Positions 34,377 to 44,850 of a DNA stretch of 64,000 nt are shown one piece after another. The translations under genes and the position numbers were made by a program. Below the pieces are notes generated by a model. That model searched no databases. It saw only the letters and a list, made by a program, of their open reading frames with translations, and was not told the origin of the DNA. Every line of letters starts with the position of its first letter. The stretch's first letter is position 1. The DNA comes from Lactobacillus crispatus (GTDB lineage: Bacteria; Bacillota; Bacilli; Lactobacillales; Lactobacillaceae). Location of the stretch: NCBI RefSeq assembly GCF_018987235.1, contig NZ_CP072197.1, positions 1,178,001 through 1,242,000 on the forward strand. The letters run 5' to 3'.

Positions 34377-35339
34377 TTAATATTTAGTCATTTCTTCATT
34401 TACATCCAATAACGCATAATCACCTTGGTGTTTACCGTCAAACAAATCAAGAATGTCGTGGGTATTAAGTTCACCATTCTCCATGCCGACAGCTAAACCG
34501 CCCTTCCCATCGAGAAGTAACTTAACAGCATAATTACCCATCTTAGTAGCATTAACTCTATCTGTAACAGTAGGTGAGCCACCACGTTGCATATGCGCAA
34601 GGACATTAGCACGAGCATCAAAGTCACCATATTTAAGGAGTTCGTCCTTAAACTTATCAGCAGCCATAACGCCTTCTGCTAAAACAATGATACCATGATC
34701 TTTGCCATCTGCAAAACCACGAGTAAGAGTTTCTGCAATTTCCTTAACATCGTATGAACGTTCAGGAATTACAATTGCGTCTGCTCCACTTGCTACACCG
34801 ACACGCATAGCGATATCACCACATTCACGACCCATTACATTAACAACGAATACGCGGTGGTGACTGCTTGCAGTATCACGAATTTTATCGATAGCATCCA
34901 TAGCAGTACGACAAGCAGAATCAAAGCCGATCGTGTAGTCAGTATAAGGAATATCATTATCGATAGTTCCTGGCAAACCAACTGAGTTTACGCCGTGGCG
35001 AGTCAAGGCTAAAGCACCATGGTATGAACCGTCACCGCCAATTACGATAACCGCATCAATACCATGTTTCTTTAATTGCTCAACACCCTTTTGTTGCACT
35101 TCTTCTTGTGCAAATTCAGGGAAACGAGCACTGTACAAGAAAGTACCGCCTTCACTAATCTTGTGGTCAACATTTTCCGTGGTAAGCGGAACAAAGTCAC
35201 CTGCAACCAAACCAGCGAAACCATAACGAATTCCAAAGACTTCAAGCCCATGATGGATAGCAGTCTTTGTCACAGCTCTAATTGCTGCATTCATACCAGG
35301 GGCGTCTCCGCCACTAGTTAAAATACCAATCCGTTTCAT
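34377..35339 (-). CDS. pfkA: ATP-dependent 6-phosphofructokinase
   Basis: A 320-residue enzyme that phosphorylates fructose-6-phosphate, the committed step of glycolysis. [28 protein letters not shown] (ATP site), [18 protein letters not shown] (catalytic Asp) and [13 protein letters not shown] are all intact. It forms the conserved pfkA-pyk operon. The ribosome site GAGGTGA is near the ATG. Confidence 0.97.
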   Translation of the reverse strand: MKRIGILTSGGDAPGMNAAIRAVTKTAIHHGLEVFGIRYGFAGLVAGDFVPLTTENVDHKISEGGTFLYSARFPEFAQEEVQQKGVEQLKKHGIDAVIVIGGDGSYHGALALTRHGVNSVGLPGTIDNDIPYTDYTIGFDSACRTAMDAIDKIRDTASSHHRVFVVNVMGRECGDIAMRVGVASGADAIVIPERSYDVKEIAETLTRGFADGKDHGIIVLAEGVMAADKFKDELLKYGDFDARANVLAHMQRGGSPTVTDRVNATKMGNYAVKLLLDGKGGLAVGMENGELNTHDILDLFDGKHQGDYALLDVNEEMTKY

Positions 35340-35506
35340 GAATTCACCTCATCATGATTATTTTGTGTAATTTCTCACATCACATAAATATTAACATTTT
35401 TTAGGCAAAAAAGCTCACAAAAATTGGGCTAATTTATGCTTTCTTTCCGTATTTAAGTTTGTTAGCACTTACATCCATCGTCAAAGATAGCTTTGTAATT
35501 TGAACT

Positions 35507-38500
35507 TTATTCTTTAAAATTAACTTTTCGCAAATTGGTTAAGAAATACTGTTTTTTATTTTGGTCAAATCGATCACCTTGAACCTTGACTCCTAGTAAA
35601 TAAATATCTCCTTCTTTTAAAATAGAGCCAAATTTTTCATAAGCCGGTGGAAAAATAATAATTTCTTGTTCGCTAGATGTATCAGCAAAACTAGCAAAAG
35701 CCATTGTTTTTCCATTTTTGGTCCTAATTTGCTTTAACTTCATTAATTTACCCACGCTAATACCACTATCATTTAACTGAAATTGATTCAATGGTCTAGC
35801 GTTAAATTTTTGTGCATATTTTTGTACAGCTATTAGAGGAGTAGTTGTTGTAGTAAAGCCTAAAGCTTTCTCTTCCATTTCTGCTTTTTGGGCAGCAGTC
35901 GGTGGCTCAGCAGGCTTAAGTGGTGCATCCCCCAGAATCTCAGATAAAGACATATTTTGTCCCGTTAATTGCACATTAGCAATTACATCTTTGCAGTTAA
36001 GCAATAACTCATTGCGATTATCTTCGATTGAGTCAAATGCTCCAGCCATAATCAATGCTTCAATTGCGTCTACTTGTAAGAACTTAGCATCGATTCTACG
36101 CAAAAAATCATTAAAAGACTTATACGGTTTAGTATTGGCAGCTATTTCCTTAGCAAAATCAAGACGTAATCCTTTAATTGCTTTTAAACCAACTAAAATC
36201 TTGCCATCTTGTAAAGTATAGTCTAATTGGCTGTGATTGATATCAGGCGGCAAAATACGAACTCCAGCTTCCTGAGCTTGCATCGAATAGCTTTGCGCTT
36301 TAGCAGACGTTGATGAATTGAGCATCGCTGTGTAAAATGCAGCAGGATAATGAACCTTCAAATAAGCTAGCCAAAAGGCAATCTTGGTATATGCCACCGC
36401 GTGTGAACGGTTAAAACCATAGTTAGCAAATTGCTCTATATAATGATAAACTCGCTCACCTACTTCTTTAGGATGACCTTTTTTGACCGTACCAGCAATA
36501 AATTTTCCACGTTCTTGCTCAATGACATTCTGATTCTTTTTAGACATCGCACGTCGTAAAATATCGGCTTCACCCAATGAAAATCCTGCCAGGATTTGAG
36601 CTGTTTGCATGACTTGTTCCTGATAAACCAAAATTCCATAAGTTGATTGTAAAATTTGCTTTAAACTGGGATCAGGATAATGCACAGTAGCCGTACCATT
36701 TTTTCTTGCAACAAATGCGTCAATATTTTGCATTGGACCTGGACGGTATAAAGCGTTCACCGCTACTAGGTCCTCAAAATTGTCGGGATGCAATTTACGC
36801 AAAACACCACGAATCCCACCAGATTCAAATTGGAAGACTGCATCTGTTTTACCTTGTTGAAACAGTTCCATTGTTTTGGGATCATTTAACGGAATTGTAT
36901 TAGGATCTAGCTTTACACCTTGCTGCCGCACTAAAGCTAAAATATTGCCTAAAACTGTCAAATTGCGCAATCCCAAAAAGTCGATCTTTAGCAAACCTAA
37001 TGATTCAACATATTTTTTGGTTTGCTGAGTTACAGGAATGCCGAAAGGACCAGCCTGCAATCCCGAAATGCCAGCAATCGAATCATCACTAATCACCAAT
37101 CCAGCCGCATGAATAGAATAATGCCTTGGCAATCCCTCAAGTCCTAAAGCAGTCTTAAATAACAATTTATTCTCAGGCGTTGCATCAACCAATAATCTTA
37201 GTTCTCTAGACTCTTGATATGCTTTTTTTAATCCCATTTTATCTTTAGAGTACGGGATTGCGTGAGTCCACTTAGTGATTTCTGGTCCTGTTAAGCCAAA
37301 AACCCGGCCAGCGTCTCTTAATACTTGTTTAGCAGCCATTGTACCAAAAGTCAAAATTTGAGCAGCATGATCCATGCCATACTTTTGATACATATACTTA
37401 ATTACTGTATTCCGTTGAATATCAGGAATGTCCAGATCAATATCAGGCATCTCATGACGAGCCGGATTTAAAAAACGCTCAAACAGTAAATTATATTGGA
37501 TGGGATCAACTTCAGTGATACGCAAAGAGTATGAAACCAGTGAACCACAAGCTGAACCACGTCCTGGACCAGTAGTAATTTTTACTCGGTGACAATAGTT
37601 AATTACATCCCATACAATCAAAAAATAATCATCGAACCCCATCTGATTGATGACTCGTAATTCATAATTTAATCTTTTCTGATACTCGGCTGGAATACTT
37701 TTTTGACCAAAGCGCGCTTGTAAACCAGTTTGAGCCAAATAACGCAAATATTCTTCTGAAGTCGGAAACTTATCTTGATGATATTTAGGTAAGACCGGTT
37801 TTTGAAAGATCACTTCAGCATTACATTTCTGAGCAATTTTCCAAGTATTATTAATTGCATCATCCAAGTCATATTGATGATAGCGTTCTAAAACATTTTG
37901 TGCAGAATCTAAATAATGCGAACCAGCTTGCTTAGCTAGTGGCAATATATCTTGCAATTTATCTCCCTTAGCAATCGCACGCAAAGTTTTTTGTAAAAAT
38001 TGCTCACGTGGCCGTAAATATTGACTATCTTCCACTGCAACTAAAGATAATTCAAATTGCTTAGCTAATCCACGGACATAATCAATGTAATCTATACTTG
38101 CTTTTGAAGCATATACACCCAAATAAAGATCAGACGTTAACTTCTTTAGTTGGCGAACATAATCACTGCCTAATGCCTGATTTGTATCATGCAGCGCCAT
38201 TAATTCACTTTTTAGATTAGCTGGTACGATAATCAACAAATCATCTAAATATTTGGTTAATTCATTCAGCGTTAAGACCTTATCGTTTTGCCCATTTTCC
38301 GTTAACAAATTTACCGCGCTAGAAAGTCGCAATAAATTATGATAGCCCTTATTTGTTTTGGCAAAAACTAGCAAATCATATTTTTGGGTGCTATCAACCA
38401 AACCATTTAAACGCAGTTGCATCCCAAGAAGTGGTTTAATTCCCGCCTTTTTAGCCAACTCATAAAAATTGACCAAACCATAAGTCACGTTCACGTCGGC

Positions 38501-38614
38501 TAAACCAACCACAGGATAGCCCTTCTCTTTAGCGTCTTTTATCAAATCACTTACCTTGGTTGGACTACTTAAAAGCGTAAAGGAGCTTATGTTTTGAAGT
38601 GCTGCTACTTGCAT
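35507..38614 (-). CDS. dnaE: DNA polymerase III alpha subunit DnaE
   Basis: A 1035-residue replicative polymerase subunit of the DnaE type, which in Firmicutes extends primers on the lagging strand beside PolC. N-terminal PHP domain (about 1-200); the palm has GPGRGSACGSLVSYSLRITEVDP and the catalytic aspartates in MPDIDLDIPD; a C-terminal OB domain carries ISVGKLMKLKQIRTKNGKTMAFASFAD. The PHP domain lacks the usual His residues (NISSFTLL and LADVNVTYG in place of H-containing motifs), so it should not bind metals or proofread. It is monocistronic and divergent from the DUF2929-like gene. Confidence 0.95.
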   Translation of the reverse strand: MQVAALQNISSFTLLSSPTKVSDLIKDAKEKGYPVVGLADVNVTYGLVNFYELAKKAGIKPLLGMQLRLNGLVDSTQKYDLLVFAKTNKGYHNLLRLSSAVNLLTENGQNDKVLTLNELTKYLDDLLIIVPANLKSELMALHDTNQALGSDYVRQLKKLTSDLYLGVYASKASIDYIDYVRGLAKQFELSLVAVEDSQYLRPREQFLQKTLRAIAKGDKLQDILPLAKQAGSHYLDSAQNVLERYHQYDLDDAINNTWKIAQKCNAEVIFQKPVLPKYHQDKFPTSEEYLRYLAQTGLQARFGQKSIPAEYQKRLNYELRVINQMGFDDYFLIVWDVINYCHRVKITTGPGRGSACGSLVSYSLRITEVDPIQYNLLFERFLNPARHEMPDIDLDIPDIQRNTVIKYMYQKYGMDHAAQILTFGTMAAKQVLRDAGRVFGLTGPEITKWTHAIPYSKDKMGLKKAYQESRELRLLVDATPENKLLFKTALGLEGLPRHYSIHAAGLVISDDSIAGISGLQAGPFGIPVTQQTKKYVESLGLLKIDFLGLRNLTVLGNILALVRQQGVKLDPNTIPLNDPKTMELFQQGKTDAVFQFESGGIRGVLRKLHPDNFEDLVAVNALYRPGPMQNIDAFVARKNGTATVHYPDPSLKQILQSTYGILVYQEQVMQTAQILAGFSLGEADILRRAMSKKNQNVIEQERGKFIAGTVKKGHPKEVGERVYHYIEQFANYGFNRSHAVAYTKIAFWLAYLKVHYPAAFYTAMLNSSTSAKAQSYSMQAQEAGVRILPPDINHSQLDYTLQDGKILVGLKAIKGLRLDFAKEIAANTKPYKSFNDFLRRIDAKFLQVDAIEALIMAGAFDSIEDNRNELLLNCKDVIANVQLTGQNMSLSEILGDAPLKPAEPPTAAQKAEMEEKALGFTTTTTPLIAVQKYAQKFNARPLNQFQLNDSGISVGKLMKLKQIRTKNGKTMAFASFADTSSEQEIIIFPPAYEKFGSILKEGDIYLLGVKVQGDRFDQNKKQYFLTNLRKVNFKE

Positions 38615-38729
38615 AAATTAACCACCTTTCGTCATTACAAACATTAAATTAAGTATACCAAATTGAACCAATCAGGTTTGAATTTGCGCTTCATTTTTGA
38701 TAAAATCTTACACGAAAGAAGGAATCATT

Positions 38730-38948
38730 ATGGGTCGTTATATCATCACAACTGTATGGAGCGTAATCTACATGTTAGTTGTAGGCTTTATTGCTGGTCC
38801 TTTAACCCGAAGTGCTTCATTCAACGGCACAGATTTAAGAAATTGTGTAATCGTTGGGATCATTTTTGGTATTCTTTTCTCAGCAATTATTGCGACTATT
38901 ACTGCTCGTTCACACAAAGATAATAGTAAATACAGTAAGTTAAAATAA
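38730..38948 (+). CDS. Small membrane protein, DUF2929/YjzD-like
   Basis: 72 residues from ATG 38730 (MGRYIITTVWSVIYMLVVGFI) with AAGGA 8 nt before it. Two membrane helices (about 5-27 and 42-62) and a short basic tail (RSHKDNSKYSKLK). The start and length resemble DUF2929 proteins such as B. subtilis YjzD; the match is by eye. Function is unknown. It is divergent from dnaE, a position often kept in lactobacilli. Confidence 0.6.
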   Translation: MGRYIITTVWSVIYMLVVGFIAGPLTRSASFNGTDLRNCVIVGIIFGILFSAIIATITARSHKDNSKYSKLK

Positions 38949-38963
38949 TTATTCAATCTATTC

Positions 38964-39002
38964 AAAAAAGACGTGAGATGTTTTTATTCTCACGTCTTTT
39001 TC
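38964..39002. terminator. Bidirectional terminator
   Basis: AAAAAGACGTGAGA pairs with TCTCACGTCTTTTT around a short T-rich loop, between two convergent genes. Confidence 0.9.
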
Positions 39003-39009
39003 GTTTGGT

Positions 39010-40566
39010 TTAGTAAAACTTATAATTCTTTTTTGTATCTACTTCGACTGGTCCATGAGTCAAATATTCGCTAAACATTTGTACATAGTCCTTATCCAAA
39101 GTGGTTTCAATTTTTTCCATACTATATTCAGGATAAAATCCCCCACCCATAGCACGATAGTTGTTAACTGCTAAATGATAAATCTGATCATCTTTGATTG
39201 GCTTACCGTGCAAAGTTAGTTTAGTCAGCCGTTCACCTACTGGTCTGGATAAATCCGCTTCATATTCGACTGGATAAAAGACGTCAAAATGATACAACAT
39301 TGGCTTAGGCTTAATCCATCGATCAATAAAGCCAATGTTTCCTGCTTCATCTTTCTTCAAAAAGCCAGCAGAGTGCTCAATAATATGACGTAATTCTTTA
39401 CCAGTCAGCTTCACACGACACAACTGATTAGCATACGGATAATTTAACAAAACATCTCTCATAGTAATGGTCTTATCAAATCCCTTAGCTGTCTCACTCA
39501 TCACTGCAGTTGCCGAAACATCAGCTTTAGTAAACCATAATTGCATTTGTTGGATTAAATTAATAAATGGCGCGCCTTCTATTCTGCCTTTCATTGCATT
39601 TTCAATTCGAGCAGGTTTATCTAAATGTGCAATTGGTTGATCTAGCCATTTTTGTGTTCTTTTATCCAAGTCAGATACAATATCAACAATTACAGGATCA
39701 GGATCATAATCGTTAGTGTCAATCAACTTAGTGGACATTGATTTGATTTTCTTAGTATCATCATCAATATCAAGAACCACTTCAGCTACAGCTTCACCGC
39801 GATAACCTGGTTGAACAATAGCAGTATCGCGTGTAACCAAATTTAAGCGCCGATGCTGGTGACCTGTCAATAGGACATCAACTTCTGGAATTTTGGTTAA
39901 AATCTGATAACCTTCATTTTCACCACGATTAGGTTCAGTCGCCTTACCAGTTTCAGGATCGCTTTCAAAGCCACCATGATACATCACAGCTAAAATATCA
40001 ACCTGAGGGCGTAATATTTTGGCATAATGCTTAATTTTTTCGTAAGCAGAGGCAAACTTTAAGCCTTTTACATTTTCTTTAGGTTCCCAATGTGGGATAT
40101 ATTGCGTTGTAATCCCCAATAAACCAATCTTTAAGCCATTTCTCTTGATAATAGTGTATTCTCTACCAAAAAATGGAACTTCTGTTTCTGCATCCAGTAC
40201 ATTATCATTAATGATTGGTGCCTCATTGTTATCAACATAGTAGCTTAAATAATCTAATCCAAAGTTAAAATCATGGTTACCTAAAAAGCGAGCATCATAC
40301 CCCACTGCATTATAAGCTTGCGTAAAAATACGTAAATCACTATAATCACCAGTTGAATGAGCATAGGAAGCAAGTGGTGAGCCTTGCAAACAATCACCTG
40401 CATCGGTAACTACAACATTGTTATCACCATACTTTTTCTTTTCAGATTTAATAACTGAGCTAACTCTACTCAAACTAAAAGGAGCATGATAGTCGGTTTT
40501 ATTTTGGTAATCAGTTGGCAACAAAAATCCATGTGTATCACTAGAATGTAAAAATACTAACTTCAT
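39010..40566 (-). CDS. 5'-nucleotidase/metallophosphoesterase, YunD-like
   Basis: 518 residues. The N-terminal calcineurin-like metallophosphoesterase domain has the metal ligands in HSSDTHG, TDAGDCLQGS, LGNHDFNFGLDYL, MYHGG and LLTGHQHR; the C-terminal 5'-nucleotidase domain (about 330-490) has the AVNNYRAMGGGFYP substrate loop. There is no signal peptide or anchor, unlike secreted UshA, so it is cytosolic like YunD. It probably removes phosphate from nucleotides or cyclic nucleotides. Confidence 0.87.
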   Translation of the reverse strand: MKLVFLHSSDTHGFLLPTDYQNKTDYHAPFSLSRVSSVIKSEKKKYGDNNVVVTDAGDCLQGSPLASYAHSTGDYSDLRIFTQAYNAVGYDARFLGNHDFNFGLDYLSYYVDNNEAPIINDNVLDAETEVPFFGREYTIIKRNGLKIGLLGITTQYIPHWEPKENVKGLKFASAYEKIKHYAKILRPQVDILAVMYHGGFESDPETGKATEPNRGENEGYQILTKIPEVDVLLTGHQHRRLNLVTRDTAIVQPGYRGEAVAEVVLDIDDDTKKIKSMSTKLIDTNDYDPDPVIVDIVSDLDKRTQKWLDQPIAHLDKPARIENAMKGRIEGAPFINLIQQMQLWFTKADVSATAVMSETAKGFDKTITMRDVLLNYPYANQLCRVKLTGKELRHIIEHSAGFLKKDEAGNIGFIDRWIKPKPMLYHFDVFYPVEYEADLSRPVGERLTKLTLHGKPIKDDQIYHLAVNNYRAMGGGFYPEYSMEKIETTLDKDYVQMFSEYLTHGPVEVDTKKNYKFY

Positions 40567-40591
40567 TATTTGTTTTTCCTTTTTCTAGGTA

Positions 40592-40621
40592 TAAAAAAAG
40601 ACACCATATCAAAGGTGTCCT
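40592..40621 (-). terminator. Terminator of rpmF
   Basis: GGACACC pairs with GGTGTCT-side bases around an A/T loop, followed by a run of seven T on the minus strand. Confidence 0.82.
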
Positions 40622-40625
40622 TTAA

Positions 40626-40814
40626 CTAGTTATTGCTGTTGTCGTTGTTATTTACAACTTGACGACCCTTGTAATAACCCTTTGGTGAAACACGGTGGCT
40701 TAAGCGGTATTCACCAGTAGTTGCATCATAGTGCATTGCTGGAACACTCAACTTAATGTGACCACGACGTGAACGTTTCTTTTGTTTAGAAGTATGTCTT
40801 GCAGGAACTGCCAT
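40626..40814 (-). CDS. rpmF: Ribosomal protein L32
   Basis: A 62-residue 50S protein: [22 protein letters not shown] is the conserved N-terminus, followed by the [20 protein letters not shown] part. No cysteine is present, so this is the zinc-free form with the CxxC ribbon lost, usual in many lactobacilli. The Asn-rich tail (NNNDNSNN) is unusual. It has its own terminator. Confidence 0.95.
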   Translation of the reverse strand: MAVPARHTSKQKKRSRRGHIKLSVPAMHYDATTGEYRLSHRVSPKGYYKGRQVVNNNDNSNN

Positions 40815-40916
40815 TTAATTTGATCTCCTTTATTGTAGTCTTAAGCTTCAGGGTCATATAACCCCGAATCACTCACGTAGTTCAATCATACTATTCAATT
40901 GCTAATAAATCAAGAT

Positions 40917-41165
40917 TTATTCTATTTTCTTCTCTTTTTTATTGAAGAAAGTGACCTTGTGATCCGTTTTTTCCTTAGTATCTCGTCCAAAGAACCAAGC
41001 AATAATCATCCCGATAATCACCATTACCACTAACACAACAATTAGTGGTAACCTCACCTTAAAAAAGCCAAAATTAATTGCGACAGGTGATGTATTTAAA
41101 ACAACAAAAATTACTGCAATTAAAGCCACAACTGATCCAATAATTAAATTTCTTTGTTTTTCCAT
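40917..41165 (-). CDS. LapA-domain (DUF1049) small membrane protein
   Basis: 82 residues with two membrane helices (about 7-25 and 40-58) and the LapA-type pattern VVLNTSPVAINFGFFKVRLPLIVVLVVMVIIGM; the C-terminal tail is basic and cytosolic. In E. coli the homologues take part in lipopolysaccharide assembly; in Gram-positives the role is unknown. It is 6 nt after the SDR gene, probably co-transcribed with rnz and the SDR. Confidence 0.8.
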   Translation of the reverse strand: MEKQRNLIIGSVVALIAVIFVVLNTSPVAINFGFFKVRLPLIVVLVVMVIIGMIIAWFFGRDTKEKTDHKVTFFNKKEKKIE

Positions 41166-41171
41166 CTTTTT

Positions 41172-41966
41172 TTACTTTCTAGAAGCAAACTTTAAGGAAA
41201 TCTCATCACCAATCGATGGAAATAGATTATACAATTTAGCCGCTACAGCTAAACTAAGTGGTAAATTTAATTCACGTTTATCACTGCCAAAGAAGTGAAC
41301 TACTTGCCAAGCAACATCATCTGGATCCAACATAAATTCTTGAACATTTTTGACATAATTTCCAGTCTTATCTGCTACATTGAGGAAATTAGTATAAACT
41401 GGTCCTGGGTTTACAGTCATTACCTTGACACCAAATGGCTTTAATTCTAGCCGTAAGACATTTGAAAATTGAATTACGGCAGCCTTAGATGCACTGTAAG
41501 CGGCTGACTTGGTAGTTGGTACCTTGCCAGCAATTGAGCCAAAATTAATAATTTGACCAGTCTTTTGTTCCATCATGACCCTACCTACTAAACGAGTAAA
41601 GTACATCAAACCTAAAACATTAACTTGGAACATATTGGTAACGTCTTGCATTTTTTGGTCCATAAATTCTTCGAATTTACCAAAACCAGCACAATTAACT
41701 AAAAAGTCAATGTGTTTTACTTGTTTAGTAATTGCATTAAAGGTTTGTTCAATTTCTTCCGGCTTACCCATATCTGTTGGAAAAACATATGCTTCAGCAC
41801 CGGATAGTTCTTTAGCTTCTGCTGCAATTTCATCTAATTGGTTCTTTCTTCTAGCAATTAAAATTACAGTAGCACCACGACCAGCACTTTCAAGGGCAAT
41901 GGAACGTCCAATCCCACTTGAAGCACCTGTAATTACAACAACTTTATTTCTTAATGAGTCTTTCAT
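41172..41966 (-). CDS. SDR-family short-chain dehydrogenase
   Basis: 264 residues. NAD(P) site [13 protein letters not shown] at 13-25 with RRKNQ after strand 2 (suggesting NADP), NCAGFGKF near 89, the catalytic Ser in FGSIAGKVP and YSASKAA (YxxxK) near 157, then NPGPVYTNF. It reduces or oxidises an unknown carbonyl substrate; homologues in this operon are of the YqjQ type. Its ATG overlaps the rnz stop (ATGA), so the two are coupled. Confidence 0.88.
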   Translation of the reverse strand: MKDSLRNKVVVITGASSGIGRSIALESAGRGATVILIARRKNQLDEIAAEAKELSGAEAYVFPTDMGKPEEIEQTFNAITKQVKHIDFLVNCAGFGKFEEFMDQKMQDVTNMFQVNVLGLMYFTRLVGRVMMEQKTGQIINFGSIAGKVPTTKSAAYSASKAAVIQFSNVLRLELKPFGVKVMTVNPGPVYTNFLNVADKTGNYVKNVQEFMLDPDDVAWQVVHFFGSDKRELNLPLSLAVAAKLYNLFPSIGDEISLKFASRK

Positions 41967-42901
41967 TTTTCTGAGCCTTTCATTGGAATATTAATCTGAT
42001 CAAAATCATTAACTAATACTGTATTAGAAAATACTTTTTTAGCCTGTTTTTCGAGTTTTTTCGCTTTAGCACCCATATAACGAGCAGAAATATGATTTAG
42101 ACATAATAATTTAACATTATCTTTCCGAGCAATTTTGGCTGCTTCAACCGAAGTAGAATGATAATAATCATGCGCCAATTTTTGTTCATCCCCTGCAAAA
42201 GTTGATTCATGGACTAAAACATCTGCATCTTTAGCCAAACGAGCAATACTTGGCGTGGAACGTGTGTCATAGATGACCGTCACAATTCTTCCCGATTTAG
42301 TAGGTCCTAAGAAATTTTTACCATCCAAAACAGTACCATCAGCTAAAGTTACTTTTTCGCCATTTTTTAATTTCCCCAAAAGTGGCCCATTAGGAACATT
42401 ATACTGTGCTAACTTGTCAATTAATAATTCGCCTGGATGTGAAGCCTCCACTACTCTAAAACCAAAACTGGGTATCCGGTGGTCTAGTTGCTCCGTATAC
42501 ACTCGAAAGCCCTTATCCTCACAGATTAACCCTGATTTAGCTAATTCAACAAACCTTATAGGATATGAAATTTTAGTCCGAGATACCTTAAGAGCTGTTC
42601 TAACAAATTCTTCAATACCACTGGGACCATAAATAGTAATAGGACCAACATCACCTTGAAAAGAACGAGTTGACAATAACCCTGGTAACCCAAAAATGTG
42701 ATCACCGTGATTATGTGATATAAAAATTTTGGTAACTTTTCGTAATTTAATATTTGTTCTTAAAATTTGATGCTGAGTTGCTTCACCTACGTCAAAAAGC
42801 CAGATTTCATTCAATTCATCCAGCAACTTAAGTGCAACACTAGAAACATTGCGTTGCTTTGAAGGTTGCCCAGCACCAGTACCTAAAAATTGTAATTCCA
42901 T
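41963..42901 (-). CDS. rnz: Ribonuclease Z
   Basis: A 312-residue metallo-beta-lactamase-fold tRNA 3' endonuclease. Zinc ligands are in [42 protein letters not shown] and LNHISARY, as in B. subtilis Rnz; the exosite arm is in the middle. It cleaves tRNA precursors lacking an encoded CCA. It starts the rnz-SDR-lapA operon. Confidence 0.94.
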   Translation of the reverse strand: MELQFLGTGAGQPSKQRNVSSVALKLLDELNEIWLFDVGEATQHQILRTNIKLRKVTKIFISHNHGDHIFGLPGLLSTRSFQGDVGPITIYGPSGIEEFVRTALKVSRTKISYPIRFVELAKSGLICEDKGFRVYTEQLDHRIPSFGFRVVEASHPGELLIDKLAQYNVPNGPLLGKLKNGEKVTLADGTVLDGKNFLGPTKSGRIVTVIYDTRSTPSIARLAKDADVLVHESTFAGDEQKLAHDYYHSTSVEAAKIARKDNVKLLCLNHISARYMGAKAKKLEKQAKKVFSNTVLVNDFDQINIPMKGSEK

Positions 42902-42918
42902 GAAAATCCTATTCTAAT

Positions 42919-44835
42919 CTAAAATTTTGAATGCTTAACAATTGTTTTGGTAACTAATGCACTATAGTATTTTGAGCCCTCTAAATTAGGGTGAGTATGA
43001 TCACCGTAGAACCAGTCAGGATGATTCTTCGAGTATGAATACCAATCAATTATTATAAGATTATGATACCGTTTTGCACCTTGCTTTAGCAAATTATTCA
43101 CTGAATTTTGCCAATCTCTAGTTGGAACGTGAACATTGATCCAGAAAACTTTTCTCTTAGGCCCAGCCTGATGCATTATTCGATCAAGATCTTCCATTGA
43201 GAAAGGTCCATTAGTTCCTAATCCTATTAAGATATTATCTGCTAAAACTCCTTGACTTTGATAACTATCTAATAAGCCAAAAGCAACATTCAATTGTCTT
43301 GAAACAGCAGCATCAATTAACGCTTTAGGCATTAATTGTTTTAAATCGTTGCTCGAACCGGCCATTACCGAGTCGCCAATCGCAGTTACTTGAACATGTT
43401 GAGCCAATTGCAAATCTAACTGGGAAATACCATATTTAACAAAAGATTTGTTAATAGGATGCTTTTTAGTTTGAAGCTCAGCTTCACGAATAATTTTAGA
43501 TTTTTTTTCTTTTTTCTTTTTTTCTTTTTTTAACTTTTCAATTAATTTAGCATTATCCTTTTTTTGTTTTTTAGAATTCTGATTAATTCGCTGTGCTAAT
43601 TGGCTTTTATTAAAGTCTTCTGCTTTTACTCCTGGTGAAATAGCAATAGCTGCTGATCCTAAGATTAAAATCAAAGCTGCTAAGGCTGCTTGACCTTTCT
43701 TAAAGTAATCTTTTGTTTCAAAATTAAAAATTCGAGCAAAATATTGCTTCGTTTTATCCCAGGTAATCCTACCCATTGGTCTTTCAATCAAACGATAAGT
43801 AATTTCTGTAATCACTAAAATTAAAATCACTTCAATAAGGTGATACAGCATTGGATTATCACCAATATTTACCTTATCTTCAAAAAAGATCATTACTGGA
43901 AATTGATACAGATAGATGCCATAGCTTCGTGAGCCAATCCAATCAAATAACTTATTAGTTAGGATTTGATTCCAATGACTGCCAGGATGAGCAATTACCG
44001 CTACTAAAATACATACATCTAAAGTAAATAACAACATTCCGCCAGAGTAAGTAAAGGCTTGTTGTGGATTCATCCACTTAGAGAAGAACATTGCTAACAT
44101 TAAAACAAATGAAGCAAGGCCCACCAAGTCCAATATCCAACTTACTTTTCGTTCGACTTGCTGATTTAAACCTTCTATCGGCCAAACAACTGCTAATGCT
44201 GCTCCTAATCCTAAAGAAAAGAAACGAGTATCAGTTCCGTAATAAATTCGATTAATATCAGCCTTTAAAAAGTATAGGATTGCCATTTCTAATGCAGAAA
44301 CAGCTGATAGACCAACTAAAATCCAGAAAATATTTTTTTTCTTTTTAACCAATTTAACTAGTAAATAAATGACAATTGGCCAAACAATATAAAATTGGCC
44401 TTCAATTGACATCGTCCATAAATTAGTAAATGGTGATTCATTAGCTGCAAAACGCTCAAAATAGCTTTGACCATTATGAATTTGCCAAAAATTAAATACA
44501 TTTAATAGATTTGCAAGTACAACCTGATTTAATTTAGCCAGTAAATTTCGTTGAAAGATAAAGATATAGGCTGCACTTAACCATAAAACAGTAATTAATT
44601 GTGGATATAACTTTTTTATTCGACTCAAATAAAAATGACGATTATTATATGATCCTGTTTTATCATATGAATTAAGCATATGATCTGTCACCAAATATCC
44701 TGAGAGCACGAAAAAAATCGGCACTCCCAGATATCCTCCCATAAAGGAATTAGGATCCAAATGATAAAGAATTACTCCGATAACTGCTAAGGCTCTAAGG
44801 CCAGAATACCCCGTAATAAACCTATTTTTTTTCAT
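42919..44835 (-). CDS. OatA-like membrane O-acetyltransferase
   Basis: 638 residues: an Acyltransferase_3 membrane domain with about 11 helices (1-400) starting FITGYSGLRALAVIGVILYHLDP, a basic Lys-rich linker (KKEKKKKEKKSKI, about 440), and an extracellular SGNH domain with VTAIGDSVMAG (Ser), GLGTNG (Gly/Asn) and GDHTHPNLEGSKYY (Asp/His). This is the layout of peptidoglycan O-acetyltransferase OatA, which acetylates MurNAc and protects against lysozyme. Substrate by homology only. It lies 15 nt after obg. Confidence 0.85.
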   Translation of the reverse strand: MKKNRFITGYSGLRALAVIGVILYHLDPNSFMGGYLGVPIFFVLSGYLVTDHMLNSYDKTGSYNNRHFYLSRIKKLYPQLITVLWLSAAYIFIFQRNLLAKLNQVVLANLLNVFNFWQIHNGQSYFERFAANESPFTNLWTMSIEGQFYIVWPIVIYLLVKLVKKKKNIFWILVGLSAVSALEMAILYFLKADINRIYYGTDTRFFSLGLGAALAVVWPIEGLNQQVERKVSWILDLVGLASFVLMLAMFFSKWMNPQQAFTYSGGMLLFTLDVCILVAVIAHPGSHWNQILTNKLFDWIGSRSYGIYLYQFPVMIFFEDKVNIGDNPMLYHLIEVILILVITEITYRLIERPMGRITWDKTKQYFARIFNFETKDYFKKGQAALAALILILGSAAIAISPGVKAEDFNKSQLAQRINQNSKKQKKDNAKLIEKLKKEKKKKEKKSKIIREAELQTKKHPINKSFVKYGISQLDLQLAQHVQVTAIGDSVMAGSSNDLKQLMPKALIDAAVSRQLNVAFGLLDSYQSQGVLADNILIGLGTNGPFSMEDLDRIMHQAGPKRKVFWINVHVPTRDWQNSVNNLLKQGAKRYHNLIIIDWYSYSKNHPDWFYGDHTHPNLEGSKYYSALVTKTIVKHSKF

Positions 44836-44850
44836 ACCCTATCTCTACTC

